Below, one piece after another: positions 14,043 through 23,232 of a stretch of 64,000 bases of DNA. The DNA is from Phycisphaeraceae bacterium. GTDB lineage: Bacteria > Planctomycetota > Phycisphaerae > Phycisphaerales > UBA1924. The translations under genes were made by a program, and so were the position numbers. The notes under the pieces were generated by a model. It worked only from the letters and a program-made list of their open reading frames with translations. It was not told the origin of the DNA and ran no database searches. Within the stretch, counting starts at the first letter, position 1; each line of letters begins with the position of its first letter. The DNA lies in contig JACKHC010000001.1 in NCBI GenBank assembly GCA_020639235.1, forward strand, positions 682,001-746,000, given 5' to 3'.

Positions 14043-16763
14043 ATGATGAACTTCTCGGGAGCCCGGTTTATTCCAGAATCGCTCCGCGGCGTCGTGGGTG
14101 GCACGCGGAGCATCGATTGGCCCACGCAAGAGGCCCCTGCGCTCGCCTGCCAGTCGGCAGGCCACGACAACGAGCGATCCACGCTCGTGCGCGCCGACCT
14201 GCACTGCCACACATGGGCGAGCGACAAGCCCGTCAATAAGTGGATCGGGTTCCTCGGAGTGCCCGAGTGCTACTCCCCGCCGGAAAAGGTGTACGACCAG
14301 GCGCGCACGCGAGGCATGGACCTCGTCGCGATTACAGACCACGACACCATCGCGGGCGCGATGGAACTCGTCGAACGCGGCTTCGAGGGTGTCATCATCG
14401 GGCAGGAGGTCACGACCTTCTTCCCCGATGACGGGTGCAAGCTACATGTGCTGGTGTGGGGTCTGACCCCTGAACTCGACGAGCAGATCACGCAGCTGGG
14501 CCTCCGCCGGGATGTGCACGACCTGGCCGCGTGGATCAGCCAGCATCACCTTCCCCACGCATTGGCGCACCCGCTGTACTCGCAGAACAACAAGCTGACG
14601 CCCGACCATCTGGAGAAGTGCGCGCTGCTGTTCAAAGGGTGGGAAGTGCTCAACGGCGCGCACACCGTCAAGCACCGCGCCACGGTCGAGCGTTTCCTCG
14701 CATCGCTCACGCCCGCCCGCGTGCAGAAGCTGGAGCGCAAGCACGGCATCCAGGCACGCTGGACGCGCGTGTGGCACAAGGCGCGGACCGGGGGATCCGA
14801 CGAACACGGCCTGCTCAATGTCGGACGCACCTGGACGGGCATCGCGCCGCAGGAAGATGAGCCGACGCGATTGTCACCAGATGAGTTCCTGCGCCTGGTC
14901 ATGAGCGGGCGCGCCGTAGCAGGGGGCGTCGGCGGGAACGAGAGTCTTCTGGCGCACCAACTGGCGACGGTCGCGGCTCACGGCTTTGCGGACAAGTTCC
15001 ACGCGAAACTGCGCCCGCGGGCGAGATATGTGAGCGCCAAGGTGCTGCAGATCGCGGGCGTGGAAGCGCCGCTTCCGGGCAGAGCGGCGTTGGTCGTCGA
15101 TACGGTGCGCTCCAGCATCAGTCGCCGCCGCCGTGGCAAGAGCCCGCTCATCGAGGCGGTGAAGCGCGAGCTGGGCCCGGTGCTCGAGCGGTATGACGAC
15201 ATTTCAGCGCTGCTCGAGCCCGAAGCATGGACCGCGATGGGCTCGGCCCTGAGCCGCCACGACCGGATGGCGTCCATGGCGGACGATCTGATCGGTGCGG
15301 TCTCGCGGGCGCTCGCCGAGGGGCTTCTCAATGCCGCGAGCGCGAAAGACACAAAGGGCGTCGCCCAACACGCTCTGGGCGGCATGCTGGCGGGTTTGGC
15401 GCAGGCGCCCTACCTGTTCTCGCTGTTCCATCAGAACAAGGAACGAACCATGATCGATACGATGGAAGCGAGTATGGAGCGCCAACGAGTCGAGTCCGGC
15501 GGAGAGCCGCGTCAACTTGCGACGCGTGTCCTCCTTTTCACCGACACGTTGGGTGATGTCAACGGCGTCTCACGCTTCATCCAGAATGTCGCCCTCCGCG
15601 CGCACGAGTCGCAACGCGACCTGCATGTCTTCACCTCGACGCGCTTCGAGGTGCCCCGCCAGGGCAACATCCGCAACTTCGCGCCCGTGATCGCGGGAAA
15701 GATGCCCAGGTACGAGCAGTTGGAGGCGGTGCTCCCGCCGATGCTCCCGATGCTCCGCGCCGCCGCGGACTTCCGACCCGATGTGATACACCTCTCCACG
15801 CCCGGCGCGGTGGGCACGGTGGGGTGGATCGCCGCCAGAATGCTGCGCGTGCCCGTGGTGGGCGTGTACCATACCGACTTCCCCGCGTACATCGACCATC
15901 TGTTCGATGACGAGACCTACACCAAGCTGTGCCGGGGCCTGATGCGGAAGTTCTACAAGCCCTTCTCGCGCGTGTTCACACGCTCGGATGACTACACCGA
16001 CTCGCTTGTGGAACTCGGCGTCGAGCGCAACCGAGTCGTGCGGCTGCGCCCCGGTATCGACACCGCACGCTTCAGCGCCTCGCACCGGCGTATGGACGTG
16101 TGGGACGATCTGGTCCGCGAGGGCGTCCCGGGCGCAACCGGAAGCGATACGAACGAGGTGCGCATCGTGTACTGCGGTCGCGTCAGCGTGGAGAAGAACC
16201 TGCCGGTACTGACAAAGGTCTGGAAGCGCGCGAGCGCCGAACTCTCACGCCGGGGTGTCAGGGCGCGCCTGATCGTCGTCGGCGACGGCCCGTACCGCAA
16301 GACGATGGAACAAGAACTCGCGGGGAGCGGTGGGGCGCCCGTTTCGTTCCTCGGCTTCCGTCACGGCACACAACTCTCAGAGATCTACGCGTCGAGCGAT
16401 CTGTTCGTCTTTCCGAGCGACACCGACACGCTCGGGCAGGTGGTCATGGAGAGCCAGTGCGCCGGGTTGCCCGTGATCGTGAGCGATAAGGGCGGCCCGA
16501 GCGAGGTCGTGCTCCGAGGGGAAACCGGGTTCGTGATCCCGACAACCGACATCGGCGCGTGGGCTGAAAAGATCGTGGAACTCGCGTGCGACGACGAGAA
16601 GCGCCGGGCGATGGGGCGGGCGGCATGCAAGTACATGAGCGATTTCGATATCTCACACTCATTCGAGCACTACTGGGATGTGCACCGCGGCGTGCACGCC
16701 GAGGCGTCCGGGCGCACACGCCGCAACGACTCGATCGCCATGGGCGGGGTTGTCGCAAAGTGA
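14043..16763 (+). CDS. PHP-domain / GT4 glycosyltransferase fusion
   Basis: A 906-residue fusion. Residues 45-300 form a PHP (polymerase and histidinol phosphatase) phosphoesterase domain: DLHCHTWASD at 52-61, ITDHDT at 97-102 and GGSDEHG later, giving the metal-binding His and Asp set. After a linker (300-490), residues 490-880 are a GT-B glycosyltransferase of family GT4: GDVNGVSRFIQNVA, VVGVYHTDFPAY, GRVSVEKNLP, GDGPYRKTME and ESQCAGLPVIVSDKGGPSE (the E-x7-E type nucleotide-sugar site). The GT half resembles the mannosyl/sulfoquinovosyl transferase group. The ATG is supported by ACGGAGG seven bases upstream. One chain could pair transfer of a sugar with hydrolysis of a phosphate ester, but substrates are unknown. 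Monocistronic. Confidence 0.85.
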   Translation: MMNFSGARFIPESLRGVVGGTRSIDWPTQEAPALACQSAGHDNERSTLVRADLHCHTWASDKPVNKWIGFLGVPECYSPPEKVYDQARTRGMDLVAITDHDTIAGAMELVERGFEGVIIGQEVTTFFPDDGCKLHVLVWGLTPELDEQITQLGLRRDVHDLAAWISQHHLPHALAHPLYSQNNKLTPDHLEKCALLFKGWEVLNGAHTVKHRATVERFLASLTPARVQKLERKHGIQARWTRVWHKARTGGSDEHGLLNVGRTWTGIAPQEDEPTRLSPDEFLRLVMSGRAVAGGVGGNESLLAHQLATVAAHGFADKFHAKLRPRARYVSAKVLQIAGVEAPLPGRAALVVDTVRSSISRRRRGKSPLIEAVKRELGPVLERYDDISALLEPEAWTAMGSALSRHDRMASMADDLIGAVSRALAEGLLNAASAKDTKGVAQHALGGMLAGLAQAPYLFSLFHQNKERTMIDTMEASMERQRVESGGEPRQLATRVLLFTDTLGDVNGVSRFIQNVALRAHESQRDLHVFTSTRFEVPRQGNIRNFAPVIAGKMPRYEQLEAVLPPMLPMLRAAADFRPDVIHLSTPGAVGTVGWIAARMLRVPVVGVYHTDFPAYIDHLFDDETYTKLCRGLMRKFYKPFSRVFTRSDDYTDSLVELGVERNRVVRLRPGIDTARFSASHRRMDVWDDLVREGVPGATGSDTNEVRIVYCGRVSVEKNLPVLTKVWKRASAELSRRGVRARLIVVGDGPYRKTMEQELAGSGGAPVSFLGFRHGTQLSEIYASSDLFVFPSDTDTLGQVVMESQCAGLPVIVSDKGGPSEVVLRGETGFVIPTTDIGAWAEKIVELACDDEKRRAMGRAACKYMSDFDISHSFEHYWDVHRGVHAEASGRTRRNDSIAMGGVVAK

Positions 16764-16764
16764 G

Positions 16765-17259
16765 TCAGGAACGGCGCGCGCGGAAGAACTCGCGCAGCAG
16801 CGCCGACGACTCGCCCGCCAGCACGCCCCCGATCGCACCGACGCGATGGTTTAGGCGCTCGTCCCCGAGTAGCTCGTACAACGAATGCACGGCCCCCGCC
16901 TTCGGGTCCGCTGCGCCGTAGACGACCCGGCCCACACGCGCGTTAATGATCATCCCCGCGCACATCGGGCACGGTTCAAGGGTCACCACGAGCGTGCAGG
17001 TGCTAAGGCGCCAATCACCGAGCGAGCCGGCGGCCAGACGCATCGCGACAAACTCCGCGTGCGCGCCCGGATCGGCGTCTCGCTCGCGCGTGTTGTGCGC
17101 CTCACCCAGGATGCGTCCGGTCGCTGTTTCATAGACGATCGCCCCGACGGGCACCTCGCCCGCGTCGGCGGCCATCCTCGCCAGATCCAATGCTCGGCGC
17201 ATCATGCCGACATCGGCCTCTGTGGGCGAGTCATCCGCAACGGGGGAGCGCGCGCGCAT
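16765..17259 (-). CDS. tadA: tRNA-specific adenosine deaminase
   Basis: A 164-residue zinc deaminase that converts A34 of tRNA-Arg(ACG) to inosine in the wobble position. The catalytic motifs are intact: GAHAEF (zinc ligand His and catalytic Glu) and LEPCPMCAGMIINARVGRVV (the PCxxC zinc cysteines). The C-terminus VHSLYELLGDERLNHRV is the TadA signature that separates it from cytidine deaminases. The start is uncertain: ATG 17259 is chosen, with a GTG three bases upstream and an ATG further in (MMRRALD). It lies 44 bases downstream of tatC on the same strand and probably shares its mRNA. Its stop is one base from the end of the convergent PHP-GT gene. Confidence 0.93.
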   Translation of the reverse strand: MRARSPVADDSPTEADVGMMRRALDLARMAADAGEVPVGAIVYETATGRILGEAHNTRERDADPGAHAEFVAMRLAAGSLGDWRLSTCTLVVTLEPCPMCAGMIINARVGRVVYGAADPKAGAVHSLYELLGDERLNHRVGAIGGVLAGESSALLREFFRARRS

Positions 17260-17303
17260 CACGCGCGGGTGGACCTCGCGTTCGTCATTCGGGCGGCGCA
17301 CGC

Positions 17304-18371
17304 CTACGCGTCCCCCGCGTCCGGCGGTTCCTTCTCGTGCGTCGGGCGCGTCGGCTCGTTGGCGGACGCCGTCCCGAAGCGCGTCGCCACCGACCTCGCG
17401 GGGACAAACCGCATCAGCACGATGCCGAACTCGAAGAGCGCATAGAGCGCTGTGCCGAGCATGATCATCGACCACGGGTCCTGGGGTGTGAAGACCGCGC
17501 CGCCAACCGCGCACCCGAAGACCGCGTGCTTCCGATATTTGGTCACATCTTTCGGCTCGATGATGCCGACCCAGTTGAGCAGGAGCATCACCAGCGGCAG
17601 CTGGAACGCGACCGCGAACGCGAACGCCAGCCCGAACACAATCGAGATGTACTCGCCCACGCGATACATCTGCGCGATCTGCCCGCCCGAGTTGAGCGCC
17701 AGCCCCATGATCTTGCCGGCGCCCACATGGAAACGCAGCTGCGCAATGTTGGAGTTGATCCACGACGAGCCCGGCGGGAACGGGCCGTCCTCGGCGAGCA
17801 GCGCCGGGGGTGGATCGCCCTTCAGCACCGGGATGAACGGCGCGACGATGCCGGGCGGCACCTCCGCGACGCCGGGCGACTCCTTGACGATGCCCGTGCC
17901 GAAGATGATGAGAAAGTACAGGGAGACAGGCAGCAGGAAGTAGTACAGAAACAGCGCCGACAGCGCCGAGAGCACGCCCGAGAGCGGGATGAGGAAGTAG
18001 ACGAAACGCTTCTCGGCCGCGTACAGCCCCGGCGCGACGAACAGCCACAACTGGTACACCATCCACGGAAACGCGACGAGAATCGCGAAGATCAGCCCGA
18101 CCTTGAGATAGGCGACGAAGGTCTCGAAGGGGCTCGTCGCCAACAGCTGGACGGGCTGGCCCGCATTCTGAAGCGCATCGGTCAGGGGTCGGAGCAGAAG
18201 ATTGAGCATCGGAGCGCCCAGCGCCAGCCCCGCGATGAGCGCGATGATCAGCCCCAGCAGGGCGAGGATCACCCGGACCCGCAGTTCCTCCAGATGGTCC
18301 CCGAACGACATGACCCGCTCGGCGTTCCGCCGGGCCAGGTGGTGCTCGTGTTCGGTGCGGGTGGGGGGCAT
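17304..18371 (-). CDS. tatC: Sec-independent protein translocase TatC, with enlarged periplasmic loop
   Basis: A 355-residue multi-spanning membrane protein, the twin-arginine signal receptor of the Tat system. MSFGDHLEELRVRVI near the N-terminus is the TatC signature with the conserved Glu pair, and SPFETFVAYLKVGL and KYRKHAVFGCAV are further family blocks. The protein is about 100 residues longer than E. coli TatC. Most of the excess is a polar, Pro/Gly-rich insert of some 70 residues (around 165-235, starting KESPGVAEVPPG) between two membrane helices, where the first periplasmic loops lie. The C-terminal tail is acidic and Pro-rich. tatA/B are not in the window. No ribosome site precedes ATG 18371; the internal Met before SFGDHLEE is an alternative start. 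Confidence 0.92.
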   Translation of the reverse strand: MPPTRTEHEHHLARRNAERVMSFGDHLEELRVRVILALLGLIIALIAGLALGAPMLNLLLRPLTDALQNAGQPVQLLATSPFETFVAYLKVGLIFAILVAFPWMVYQLWLFVAPGLYAAEKRFVYFLIPLSGVLSALSALFLYYFLLPVSLYFLIIFGTGIVKESPGVAEVPPGIVAPFIPVLKGDPPPALLAEDGPFPPGSSWINSNIAQLRFHVGAGKIMGLALNSGGQIAQMYRVGEYISIVFGLAFAFAVAFQLPLVMLLLNWVGIIEPKDVTKYRKHAVFGCAVGGAVFTPQDPWSMIMLGTALYALFEFGIVLMRFVPARSVATRFGTASANEPTRPTHEKEPPDAGDA

Positions 18372-18503
18372 AAGGAGTCTTGCAAACCGGGAAAGCCGCC
18401 TCGGGACGATCAGGATAGGGCGTCGCCGGGGTTGGCGGCGTCCGAACACGGAATCCGGAATTGTGCCGGGACCCGAGGGTCGGCGCGTCTGTAGAAGGTG
18501 ATG

Positions 18504-19076
18504 ATGACCCGTCAGGACGACAACCATTCCGCGTACGCGGCCACGGAGCCGGGTGACAGAGTCCGGGAACTCTGGCAGGCCCACCGCCGGTGGGTCGCCG
18601 CCATCCTGCTGGCCCACAAGCCCCGCGAGGCCGACCTGGAAGACCTGCTCCAGGAGGTCGCGATGCGACTGGTCCGCCACGGGGACGAGGTCGAGGGACT
18701 GGCATCCCCGAAGAACTGGCTGCGGACCGTCGCGGTGAATGTCGCGCGGACGCACGGGCGGAAGCAGAAAGTCCGCCGGCGGGTCTGGGCGAAAGAAGCG
18801 CCCGAGATGGAGTCGATTTCGGACGGGCGGACCGATCCGGTGATGGACAAGGCGGAGATCGAGGAGGGCGAACGCGCGCTCGATCTGGCGCGGACGCTCC
18901 CCGAGCAATACCGCGAACCGCTCCTGTTGCGCGCCGTGCGCGGGATGTCCTACCGCCAGATCGCGGATGTGATGGGCGTCCCGGTGACGACCGTCGAGAC
19001 ACGAATTGTCCGGGGACGGAGGATGCTCCGAGAACTGATGGAGTCGCGCCCCCAGCGCGCGGCGGAGGTGGCGTGA
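18504..19076 (+). CDS. ECF-family RNA polymerase sigma factor
   Basis: A 190-residue sigma-70 family member of the extracytoplasmic-function type. Region 2 spans about residues 20-90 (LEDLLQEVAMRLVRHGDE and the SPKNWLRTVAVNVARTHGR helix). Region 4 follows at 120-175 (LPEQYREPLLLRAVRGMSYR, QIADVMGVPVTTVETRIVRG, a helix-turn-helix). There is no region 1 or 3. Three start codons lie in a row (GTG 18498, ATG 18501, ATG 18504); GAAGG five bases before 18504 favours the last. The TGATG junction with the next gene overlaps by one base, implying coupled translation with its putative anti-sigma partner. The target promoter is unknown. Confidence 0.9.
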   Translation: MTRQDDNHSAYAATEPGDRVRELWQAHRRWVAAILLAHKPREADLEDLLQEVAMRLVRHGDEVEGLASPKNWLRTVAVNVARTHGRKQKVRRRVWAKEAPEMESISDGRTDPVMDKAEIEEGERALDLARTLPEQYREPLLLRAVRGMSYRQIADVMGVPVTTVETRIVRGRRMLRELMESRPQRAAEVA

Positions 19077-19741
19077 TGAGCGAAGACATGGAACGGATTC
19101 TCGAGGAAGTGTTGATCGCCCGAGTGACCGACGGCGAAGCGACCAACCGCGATTGGGCGGAGGTCGAGCGCCTCGCAGAACAGGACCCGCTCCTGTGGCG
19201 GCGGCTCGCCGAGGCGCAGCGCTCGCACGCGCTGCTCAGCCGGGCGGTCGAGGATCAGATCGCCGTCGCCGAACTCATCGAGGCCCCCGCGGGCGTTCGC
19301 ACCGGCGTGCTCGCCACGATCGGGCGCGTCCGCGAATACAGCGGCTGGGCGATCGCCGCGATGCTGGCGCTGATCTTCGTCGGCGCTCGTCTCGGCTGGC
19401 TCGGCGCGATGGGCTTCGGTTCGGGATCGCAGCAGGCGGGCTTTATCACGGTGCCCGTCGCCGATACCACGATGACCCCCGACGATGCGTGGGCCGCGTA
19501 CATCGATAAGGGCACCCAGACGGGCCAGGTGCTGGGCGAGATGCCCGCGATGGTCGTCGAGGCCCGTCCGATCCAGGGCGAGGGCGGCACAACATACGAG
19601 GTGGTCGTCGTCAAGCGCGTCATCACCGTCGAGAGGGTGACGGACCCCACGATGCTGCGCGTCCAGAGAAATGACGCCGGCGACGCGGTGCTGATCCCCA
19701 ACGGGAGCGGCTTCCCGGCGTCGAGCGAGCAACCGCTGTGA
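19076..19741 (+). CDS. Putative membrane anti-sigma factor
   Basis: A 221-residue single-span membrane protein with no recognised domain. Residues 1-80 are acidic and helical (MERILEEVLIARVTDGEA, AEQDPLLWRRLAEAQRSHAL), like an N-terminal anti-sigma domain but without the HxxxCxxC zinc motif. A transmembrane helix follows at about 83-105 (SGWAIAAMLALIFVGARLGW). The 115-residue remainder would be periplasmic. Its ATG overlaps the sigma stop codon by one base, so the two proteins are made together. This adjacency, the topology and the stoichiometric coupling are the only reasons for the anti-sigma call. The downstream PDZ protein, 62 bases on, is probably part of the operon. Confidence 0.6.
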   Translation: MSEDMERILEEVLIARVTDGEATNRDWAEVERLAEQDPLLWRRLAEAQRSHALLSRAVEDQIAVAELIEAPAGVRTGVLATIGRVREYSGWAIAAMLALIFVGARLGWLGAMGFGSGSQQAGFITVPVADTTMTPDDAWAAYIDKGTQTGQVLGEMPAMVVEARPIQGEGGTTYEVVVVKRVITVERVTDPTMLRVQRNDAGDAVLIPNGSGFPASSEQPL

Positions 19742-19803
19742 TGGCCGCGTGTCTTGGGTCGCGGGGATTCCGGGTATCGGGGAGGACGAAAGGAGTGAAC
19801 ACC

Positions 19804-21180
19804 ATGAGGTCGCAGATGAACAACAACACCATGAAGAACACGGCGATGTGGACGGCAGCGGCGCTGATCTCCTTCTGCGGCGCACCGGCACTCGCCGGCA
19901 CGCAGGACACCGAGATCCATGTCGTCGCCAATGACGACAACGGCGATGTCCATGTCCAGCGCCATATCCAGAGCACCATGATCAACGAAGGCGGCGACAA
20001 GGTAACGGTTACGATCAACGGCACGGTCGCCGAGGTTTTCGTCAACGACAAGAAGGCCGGCGAGTTCCGCACCGACGGCGACTGGACCGAGCAGACCTTC
20101 GGCCGTGACGCGGCCACATCCGTTCGCGTCCGCAAGGAGGCCGGCGGCGTCCTGATGATCGAGCAGAACGGCTCGACGATGAAGATCGGCGCGCCGGACC
20201 TCGAGTTCGGCGATGTCTTCCACCTGCTGCTGGATCAGGACGGGACGCTGTCGCCGGGGCGATTCGAGCATGCGCTGGACGCTTTCAACTCCGGATACGA
20301 CCAGGCCCGCGTGATCGTACGAGCGCTGCAGGCGACCCCCAAGGTCATGCTCGGCGTGACGATGGGCGCGCCGACCGAAGCACAGGTCGCGCGGTTCGGC
20401 GTCAATCCCGAGAAGTCGACGATGTTCGGCACGGTGATCGAGGGATTGCCCGCGGCCCGCGCAGGGCTCCAAGCGAATGATGTGGTGATCGGCATCGACG
20501 GCGCCGACGACGCGAGCCCCGATGCGATCCGCCAGCGACTCGCGGCGATGGAGCCTGGCGACTCGATCCGCTTCAGGGTCGTCGGCGAGGCGGGCGAGAA
20601 GTCGATCGACGTGACACTCGAGCCGTACGACGCGGCGGCTCTGGGTACGCCACAAATCGCACAGGACGTCATCTGGGAGTGGGACGAAGAGAAGGACGCC
20701 GAACTTGCGGCGCTCCGTGAGCAACAGGCCGACCTGACCAAACGCTACACCGAGGCGATGCAGAACTCGCTCAATGCCGACGGCCAGCGGGCGCGCGATC
20801 GCGCCGGCAAGGAGGCAGCCGGTCTCAACGAGGAACTCAAGAAAGTCACCGGCGAGATCGCCAAGAAGATGGCCCGGCGGAACACCGCGATCTGGCTCGA
20901 TATGGTGCCCGAACTCAACGGGAGCGAGTTGGGCCTCGACATCAGGCCGAACATGATCGGCGGCCAGGACGGCCAGCTCTTCGTCTTCCCCGAGCAGATG
21001 GGCGCACAGAACGGAGCAATGGATCTCCTCCAGAGGCGGCTGGCCGAGTCGCACGGCCTGCTCGCCGACCGCGAGGCGCGCATCCGCGAACTCGAGGATC
21101 GCCTCGAAGCCATGAACCAGAAAATGGACCGGCTCGAAGCGATTCTCCTGGAACTCAAGGAGCGCTCGGGCGACCAATGA
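19804..21180 (+). CDS. Exported PDZ-domain protein with C-terminal coiled coil
   Basis: A 458-residue exported protein. The signal peptide covers about residues 1-32 (MKNTAMWTAAALISFCG, then ALAG). A beta-rich region follows. A PDZ domain occupies about 175-260 (LGVTMGAPTEAQVARFGV, GTVIEGLPAARAGLQANDVV, GIDGADD). Heptad-like charged helices lie at about 290-350 and 425-458 (LADREARIRELEDRLEAMNQ), suggesting oligomerisation. It has no protease triad, so it is a ligand-binding rather than cleaving protein. AAGGAG eight bases upstream sets ATG 19804. It follows the sigma/anti-sigma pair by 62 bases and is closed by a terminator. A sensor role in envelope stress is inferred from that context. Confidence 0.75.
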   Translation: MRSQMNNNTMKNTAMWTAAALISFCGAPALAGTQDTEIHVVANDDNGDVHVQRHIQSTMINEGGDKVTVTINGTVAEVFVNDKKAGEFRTDGDWTEQTFGRDAATSVRVRKEAGGVLMIEQNGSTMKIGAPDLEFGDVFHLLLDQDGTLSPGRFEHALDAFNSGYDQARVIVRALQATPKVMLGVTMGAPTEAQVARFGVNPEKSTMFGTVIEGLPAARAGLQANDVVIGIDGADDASPDAIRQRLAAMEPGDSIRFRVVGEAGEKSIDVTLEPYDAAALGTPQIAQDVIWEWDEEKDAELAALREQQADLTKRYTEAMQNSLNADGQRARDRAGKEAAGLNEELKKVTGEIAKKMARRNTAIWLDMVPELNGSELGLDIRPNMIGGQDGQLFVFPEQMGAQNGAMDLLQRRLAESHGLLADREARIRELEDRLEAMNQKMDRLEAILLELKERSGDQ

Positions 21181-21215
21181 CGCATCAGGCGCGTCTCCGC
21201 GCTCGAGTTTCATCA

Positions 21216-21257
21216 CCGGCCGCCGTCTCCCGGGGGGATGGCGGCTGGTTTCTTTTT
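21216..21257 (+). terminator. Rho-independent terminator of the sigma operon
   Basis: CCGGCCGCC pairs with GGCGGCTGG (one G-T wobble) around a C/G-rich loop and is followed by TTTCTTTTT. It closes the sigma / anti-sigma / PDZ transcript. Confidence 0.88.
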
Positions 21258-21306
21258 GGTCCTCATCCCATGCGTTAGTGTGTGCCCAACCATCGGGAGA
21301 CGCACC

Positions 21307-23232
21307 ATGCGCATTCGGTCATTCTTGCTCGGACTCATCGCCGCGCTCGCCGCTTGTATGCAGGCATACGCGCAGGACATGACCGTAGTCGTCGATCTAA
21401 GTGAAGCCCCGCGCAAACTGATCTATGCGCAGCAGACCATCAACAATGTGCCCGCGGGCGATCTCGTCCTATGGTACCCCAAGTATGTGCCCGGCAACCA
21501 CGCCGCCTCCGGCCCCATCCGCAATGTCGCGGGCCTTGAGGTGCGGGATGCGGACGGCCGCACCCTGGAGTGGAACCGCGATGTGCTCGACCCCTACCGC
21601 ATCGTCGTTCATGTGCCCGACGCCGGGGCCGTCACGATCCGAACCACCTACATCGCCTCCCAACCCTGGCACATGAGCCGATCGAGCGACTCCTACGGCT
21701 TCGCTAACTTCGGCGCGATCAACTGGAACACGCTCGTGTGGTATCCAGAGGGGGAAGATTGCACCCGAATCACGGTCGAAGCGCACGTGGAGAGCCCGAA
21801 GTTCTCGGAGTTCGGTTGCTCTCTTGCGGGGCATACGGCGCGATCATGGGATGTGCCCGGATTGACATGGACCGGCCCGCTGACGGAACTCATCGACTCC
21901 CCCGTCATCTGGGGCGAGCACCTGAAGCGCTACAACATCCCGCTGCCAGACCGCTGGCCGCAGCACGTCCTATGGATCAACGCCGCCCGCGCCCAGGACA
22001 CGCAACTCCCCGAATGGATGATGGAGCGTCTGCGCCTGATGGCGCACGAGGCCGCGCTCATCTTCGGCAAGTTTCCGCGATCCGAGTACCACATCCTCTG
22101 CATGGCCGACGACTCTTTCAACTTCGGCCTCGAGCACGCCACCTGCACCTTCCTCAGCGCCGAGACCGATGCCTTCAGCGGCGCGACCGAGCCGAAGGAG
22201 GGCTCCCTCGAGGGCGGCATGCGCCACCTCACCGTCATCCCCCACGAGTACATCCACGCGTGGTGCGGCAAACTCCGCGCGCCGCACGGCCTCATCCACA
22301 CCGATTACCACACGCCCGTCGACGGCTCGCTCCTCTGGGTCTACGAAGGGCTCACGACCTACTACACACAAGTGCTGGCAGCACGATCCGGCATGACGAG
22401 CGAAGCCGAGTTCAAGCAATGGGTGCTCGACAAGGTCGTCCAGTACGAGCGCCAGGCCGGCCGCGCATGGCGCAGCATCGAGGACACCGCCCGCGATGTC
22501 GAGCATGTCCGCGACCGCTCGGACCATTGGGGCGACCTCCGTCGCGGGGCGGACTATTACTCCAACGCGGCGCTCTTCTGGCTCGAAGCCGACGCGATGA
22601 TCCGCGCCGACTCCGATGGCACACAATCACTCGATGACTTCTGCAAAACGTTCTTCGATGTCGGGGGTGGGGGGGCGTTGCCGATCGGGAAGCAGGCCAC
22701 GTACACGCGCGACGACATCGTGCGCACGCTCGCGTCCGTCGATGCCGACCGCTACTGGGATGCGCTCATCCGCCAGCGCATCGAGGAGCCGGCGACCGAC
22801 CTGAAGTTCACGCCGATGCTCGATCTTCTCGGGCTCAAGGTGCTCAAGGCCGACGAACCCAGCGCGATCTCGAAGAAGATCCATCCCGAGAAGGGCGCCA
22901 GCGCCAACCGCCTCCACTCCATCGGGATGTCCATCAACGAAAGTGGCGAGATCACCGTAATCGTGCCGGGCTCATCCGCCGACAAGGCGCAGCTCGCCGA
23001 GGGCATGAGAATCATCGCGGTGGACGAGTGGGTCTATTCGAAAGACCGCCTCGACGAAGCAATCTCGGCAGCACGCTTGTCGGGCGACATCGTCCTCACC
23101 GTCGCGTGGGGCGAGCAGGTGACACGCCGCCCGGTGCATTACACCGCCGGCCCCGCGTGGCCCGTGTGGGGCGAGATCGCCGGACGCGAAGATGTGCTGG
23201 GCGCGATCGCAAAAGCGCGGGTCGGGGAATGA
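21307..23232 (+). CDS. M61 glycyl aminopeptidase, exported
   Basis: A 641-residue zinc peptidase of family M61. A signal peptide occupies the first 22 residues (FLLGLIAALAACMQAYA). The beta-sandwich N-domain contains the long LPDRW / FPRSEYH region. The catalytic motif is HEYIHAW with the second zinc ligand Glu in LLWVYEGLTTYY. A PDZ domain ends the protein (INESGEITVIVPGSSADKAQ). M61 enzymes remove N-terminal Gly or Ala from peptides in the periplasm. GGGAG lies about nine bases before the ATG. It is just downstream of the sigma-operon terminator, so it is probably transcribed from its own promoter. The TGA overlaps the ATG of the next open frame. Confidence 0.92.
   Translation: MRIRSFLLGLIAALAACMQAYAQDMTVVVDLSEAPRKLIYAQQTINNVPAGDLVLWYPKYVPGNHAASGPIRNVAGLEVRDADGRTLEWNRDVLDPYRIVVHVPDAGAVTIRTTYIASQPWHMSRSSDSYGFANFGAINWNTLVWYPEGEDCTRITVEAHVESPKFSEFGCSLAGHTARSWDVPGLTWTGPLTELIDSPVIWGEHLKRYNIPLPDRWPQHVLWINAARAQDTQLPEWMMERLRLMAHEAALIFGKFPRSEYHILCMADDSFNFGLEHATCTFLSAETDAFSGATEPKEGSLEGGMRHLTVIPHEYIHAWCGKLRAPHGLIHTDYHTPVDGSLLWVYEGLTTYYTQVLAARSGMTSEAEFKQWVLDKVVQYERQAGRAWRSIEDTARDVEHVRDRSDHWGDLRRGADYYSNAALFWLEADAMIRADSDGTQSLDDFCKTFFDVGGGGALPIGKQATYTRDDIVRTLASVDADRYWDALIRQRIEEPATDLKFTPMLDLLGLKVLKADEPSAISKKIHPEKGASANRLHSIGMSINESGEITVIVPGSSADKAQLAEGMRIIAVDEWVYSKDRLDEAISAARLSGDIVLTVAWGEQVTRRPVHYTAGPAWPVWGEIAGREDVLGAIAKARVGE

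Noticed and set aside
16765..19146. Long minus-strand open frame covering tadA and the antisense of tatC and the sigma gene
   Set aside because: Only the last 164 codons match a family (TadA). The upstream part is Arg/Pro/Ser-rich and lies across tatC, as expected of antisense frames in GC-rich DNA.
19255..21216. 653-codon minus frame antisense to the anti-sigma and PDZ genes
   Set aside because: It runs through the terminator and two supported genes on the other strand, and has no ribosome site or motif.
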